From an uncultured Lachnospiraceae bacterium (GTDB lineage Bacteria; Bacillota; Clostridia; Lachnospirales; Lachnospiraceae): 64,000 nucleotides of DNA. The first letter of the stretch is position 1, and every line of letters starts with the position of its first letter. Both the position numbers and the translations under genes were made by a program. Shown here in pieces: positions 61,408-64,000 of the stretch. Below the pieces are notes generated by a model. That model worked only from the letters and a program-made list of their open reading frames with translations. It had not been told where the DNA came from and did no database searches. The stretch covers positions 180,051 through 244,050 of the forward strand of contig CATLGW010000001.1 of the NCBI GenBank assembly GCA_949948715.1, in the 5' to 3' direction.

Positions 61408-62175
61408 CTATGCTGTTGCCAGCTGTTTATTCAGCAGAGCATCGAACATTTTGAAACCGTAGATGAATCCCTGCATTTCTGCCTCGATTGCCACACCGTA
61501 AAGGGCATCTTCCAGCCTATTACTCTCCTGTGCTTTCAGTTGAGTGGACTTCATTACCTCGTAGAACTTCTGGTATTTCTCCGTCAGCTCCGTTATCTCC
61601 CGGCCCTCTACTGCCGGTCCAGTGATAAAACGATTGAACATATCGCAATATTCCTCGTACTCACTTCTCGGCTTTCCCTCCAGAAGAAACCCTCCGCCAG
61701 CCCCAGCGCTCACAGCGGCTTTCTTTTCCGGATGAAACCGCTCCTGAATCGCCTGGTCGAATCTCCTTATACCGTCTGCAACGCACTTGATTCCGCTGCC
61801 GTACTTTGCAACCATTCCCCGGTATTCCATGCAGGCACTTTCCGTCATTTCATACATCGGGTACGATTTCCTGTTTTTGTGGGAGCAGACAAACGAAGTG
61901 AGGAAATACCCCCTCTCTTTTCCGTCCGTTTCCTCTGAACACAGGGACTTTGCTATCTGCTTGAATACTGCGGAATGCGTCCGGCCCAGCACATCCGCTA
62001 CTTCACGGCTTGTCATGATTGCGCCCGGCTTTTCCTGCGGCTTTGCCTCTTTTACTTCCGGAGCTTTCAAAACAATCTCCACAATATCACTCGAAGACAC
62101 ATTTCCGGCAATTCCCTTAATGCAGGCAACGATTTTTTCCGCATCGTCATGCCCGATATTCAGCCTTATGCTCAT
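61408..62175 (-). CDS. Rha family phage regulatory protein
   Basis: A 255-residue protein. The central Rha domain (MTSREVADVLGRTHSAVFKQIAKSL...GYFLTSFVCSHKNRKSYPMYEMTESACMEY) is a phage anti-repressor-like module; N- and C-terminal helical parts surround it. ATG 62175 overlaps the upstream stop as ATGA. Confirms the phage-like character of the region. Confidence 0.85.
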   Translation of the reverse strand: MSIRLNIGHDDAEKIVACIKGIAGNVSSSDIVEIVLKAPEVKEAKPQEKPGAIMTSREVADVLGRTHSAVFKQIAKSLCSEETDGKERGYFLTSFVCSHKNRKSYPMYEMTESACMEYRGMVAKYGSGIKCVADGIRRFDQAIQERFHPEKKAAVSAGAGGGFLLEGKPRSEYEEYCDMFNRFITGPAVEGREITELTEKYQKFYEVMKSTQLKAQESNRLEDALYGVAIEAEMQGFIYGFKMFDALLNKQLATA

Positions 62176-62429
62176 GCTGCACTCTCCTTTCTGAGCAATT
62201 CCAGCAGCGGATGCCACGGTCTTGCCCCACGCAGACGGCTGATGATCTTATTCAAATCGACCTTCTGCTTATCTACCCACCGGTAATCCTGGTACTTCCC
62301 TGCGTTTCTCTCATTTACCGGCCTGTCGTGAAACCCGTCCGTGATCTTGAACCGATCCGGCCTCTTTTCATCCTCGTTAAACGCCACATACTGCTTATTC
62401 CCATGAATGCAGTAACCAACAATCTTCAT
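62172..62429 (-). CDS. Hypothetical phage-type protein
   Basis: An 85-residue protein (MKIVGYCIHGNKQYVAFNEDEKRPDRF at the start), charged, no recognised domain. Overlaps both neighbours by 4 nt, so it is translated in the same array. Confidence 0.7.
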   Translation of the reverse strand: MKIVGYCIHGNKQYVAFNEDEKRPDRFKITDGFHDRPVNERNAGKYQDYRWVDKQKVDLNKIISRLRGARPWHPLLELLRKESAA

Positions 62430-63133
62430 GCCCCCTGCCTCCCCTCGTACCGGTCATGAATGGAAATCGGATATTTCGATTTCGTGATCTCCCTGAACCT
62501 GCTGTCTGAGGTATAGAGGAAATTTCCACCCGCCATATACCAGCGTTTAGGGAAATATGCGGGCTTGCAGTCAATGTACTGCTCACCGCATACCTCTCTC
62601 CACTCGATATATACACACTGCCTTATGTCCTCCGGCTCAAACGGCCCTTTCTGCTCTGCCAGGATATATAAATCGCTTGCGTGTGCAGAAATTCCGTTGT
62701 TGGTACAATCCCCCAGCCTACTGTCCCGGTACACTCCAGCCATAAGACAGCTCTCAATGTCAAAGTTTGTCCGCATCCAGTCCTGTACTTCATTCTGGTA
62801 CTTGCATCCGGACCATATCTCTCCTATATACACCAGCTCGTTGTCAAACTTCTGGATAATCCAGCAATCTCCGCCCGCGGGAAGTACCGCCTGTAACTGG
62901 ATATACTCCTTTCTTTCTCCGTCATACGCCACTTTCTTAACGCATGTCGGATTACTTTTCTCAGATACGCTATGCTGCTGGATGAACTTTTCCAGCGCCT
63001 TTTCCGCATACCCTTCCGGGACGTCCTCCGGAGCGGTTGCTACATCCCCATGCTCCAGTACCCCGTACTTGTTGGAAATCTCCATCCATGTACCTTCCAG
63101 GTGCAGAACAAAGCCATCTTTTTCTATCCGCAT
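62426..63133 (-). CDS. Hypothetical protein of the mobile region
   Basis: A 235-residue soluble protein without a domain I recognise. AGGAGG 7 nt before ATG 63133 fixes the start; the frame extends to 63253. Features: WMEISNKYGVLEHGDVATAPEDV near the start, CWIIQKFDNELVYIGEIWSGCKYQNEV in the centre. Overlaps the downstream gene by 4 nt. Confidence 0.65.
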   Translation of the reverse strand: MRIEKDGFVLHLEGTWMEISNKYGVLEHGDVATAPEDVPEGYAEKALEKFIQQHSVSEKSNPTCVKKVAYDGERKEYIQLQAVLPAGGDCWIIQKFDNELVYIGEIWSGCKYQNEVQDWMRTNFDIESCLMAGVYRDSRLGDCTNNGISAHASDLYILAEQKGPFEPEDIRQCVYIEWREVCGEQYIDCKPAYFPKRWYMAGGNFLYTSDSRFREITKSKYPISIHDRYEGRQGA

Positions 63134-63135
63134 TG

Positions 63136-63375
63136 TCATTCCTCCTGTTCTCTCTTTTCCTTTTCCCTTTTTCGTCTTTCTGCTAATACCACATAGTCTC
63201 CGATATGGTAGCCATTGATGATGTTTACCGCCTCCAGCTCCGTGAGATTGCACCTGGACTGTAATTCTATCCTCAGCTTTCGCCTATCTCCAATGTCCTG
63301 CAGACCGTTTGGAGGCAGAAGTCTCGCCCTGTCTCTATATTCATTTGCGATTTTCCTGGTAAGAACTTCTGCCAT
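63136..63375 (-). CDS. Small charged protein of the mobile region
   Basis: A 79-residue protein ending in a Lys/Glu/Arg tail (ERRKREKEKREQEE). The middle (LRIELQSRCNLTELEAVNIINGYHIGDYV) may be a small helical domain. Its stop lies inside the ribosome binding site region of the next gene, so expression is coupled. Function unknown. Confidence 0.6.
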   Translation of the reverse strand: MAEVLTRKIANEYRDRARLLPPNGLQDIGDRRKLRIELQSRCNLTELEAVNIINGYHIGDYVVLAERRKREKEKREQEE

Positions 63376-63378
63376 TCC

Positions 63379-63567
63379 TTAAACCCTTTCCACGTAGTCA
63401 ACGCTGTTTGTCCGGAAACCATTCTCAGCGCAAAAGCCAATCCAACATTCCAGCAATTCCGGCAGATCATACGCATCAAACTGCGTTTCATCGCCATCAT
63501 TGAACCCTATATTGTAGGTACCGCCTCCTGCCCGGACGACACCTACAGCCGCTTTAGCCAGTGTCAT
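63379..63567 (-). CDS. Small hypothetical protein
   Basis: A 62-residue protein (MTLAKAAVGVVRAGGGTYNIGFNDGDETQFDAYDLPELLECWIGFC). It overlaps the upstream gene as ATGA and lies 3 nt before the next gene. No known domain. Confidence 0.6.
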   Translation of the reverse strand: MTLAKAAVGVVRAGGGTYNIGFNDGDETQFDAYDLPELLECWIGFCAENGFRTNSVDYVERV

Positions 63568-64000
63568 TGTCCTGCCTCCTGCATTTCTTCCAGCTTTTTG
63601 ATAACCAGCTTTAAGGAATACCTGGCATTATCCGTAAGCTGCCTCTGCCATGCTGACTGACTCGGCGCCCAGCGGAAACCATTGCTTTTCAATACCTCCC
63701 GCACTTCCGGTTCCGGCTTTCCGTCAAAGAACAGCTGGAGCCTCATTGCCTCCGTATTCTCAACGATCTTGAAGAACTGATTTTCTGTTTCCAGCGTTCC
63801 CCTTTCCTTCGTGGCCTGCAATTCCTTTATACGCCCCTCTATCCGGTGAATGTTGGCGTTATTGTTCTGCAGGGCATAATCCGGATAGCCAACCCTCCCG
63901 CAGAAGTCCGGCTCGCGCAGCTCCTTGATCTGCTTTTCCGAATATCCCATGATTCTCAGCTGCTCATTGCCTTTCTCCGTATCTTTCAAGCGGACCGCCT
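63564..64000 (-). CDS. Mobile-element protein, 5' end outside the window
   Basis: The frame stays open to the window edge (…AVRLKDTEKGNEQLRIMGYSEKQ), so this is the C-terminal part of a larger protein. It contains coiled-coil-like RIEGRIKELQATKER and the tail SNGFRWAPSQSAWQRQLTDNARYSLK, a motif that I associate with large multi-domain proteins of integrative elements. TTG 63989 is a possible but unlikely start. Confidence 0.6.
   Translation of the reverse strand, partial: AVRLKDTEKGNEQLRIMGYSEKQIKELREPDFCGRVGYPDYALQNNNANIHRIEGRIKELQATKERGTLETENQFFKIVENTEAMRLQLFFDGKPEPEVREVLKSNGFRWAPSQSAWQRQLTDNARYSLKLVIKKLEEMQEAGQ

Overview
The window looks like a chromosomal segment of a Gram-positive anaerobe of the Lachnospiraceae type (Clostridia). 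The basis is moderately high GC with strong AGGAGG-type ribosome binding sites, a rubrerythrin, a CGAAC-N4-GTTYG type SOS system, a Csp-like S8 subtilase, a flagellin, a YtrA-type GntR/ABC operon and BlaI/BlaR1-type genes. No rRNA or tRNA gene and no CRISPR array was seen.

Layout. 1-5.1 kb: an RNase E/G fused to a Nudix hydrolase, a D-2-hydroxyacid dehydrogenase, and a GntR-ABC transporter operon with a clear promoter and operator. 5.2-18.1 kb: a lipoprotein, then a subtilase gene cut exactly between its catalytic Asp and His by a 3.73-kb element with two large serine recombinases, then a three-gene module (solute-binding-like lipoprotein, BlaI-like repressor, M56 peptidase with an 18-bp coding repeat) behind two BlaI-like operators. 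18.3-25.2 kb: flotillin, ArsC/Spx-like protein, AI-2E family permease, rubrerythrin, tyrosine recombinase, and a divergent LysM protein/LexA pair with LexA boxes between. 25.4-37.2 kb: a seven-gene minus-strand operon (membrane protein, ABC ATPase and permease, Gly-rich membrane protein, MoxR ATPase, DUF58 protein, a 1520-residue protein with three VWA domains). 37.4-42.9 kb: carB and a chemotaxis receptor. 43.0-47.2 kb: an SOS-type group (YolD-like, Y-family polymerase, SRAP protein, and a small unknown protein behind a near-perfect LexA box) interrupted by a flagellin. 47.2-55.5 kb: GH31 glycosidase, a heterodimeric ABC exporter, GH4 glycosidase and a divergent AraC regulator. 55.5-64 kb: a minus-strand prophage or integrative-element module (PAPS-reductase-like, DUF5131, ASCH, ParB, DUF6273-like, Dam, Rha and small unknown genes).

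The most striking system is the interrupted subtilase. Joining the flanks at a GG dinucleotide restores an uninterrupted 571-codon protease with an intact Asp-His-Ser triad. The two element ends form an inverted pair of half-sites, each exactly 20 bp from that GG, as expected for a large serine recombinase attP. The element carries essentially only recombination genes, so it may act as an excisable gene switch. The second most interesting item is the DUF6273-like protein of the mobile region. Its C-terminus is rich in NNC codons and a hairpin lies 6 nt past its stop, which resembles a diversity-generating retroelement target, but no reverse transcriptase or template repeat is in the window.
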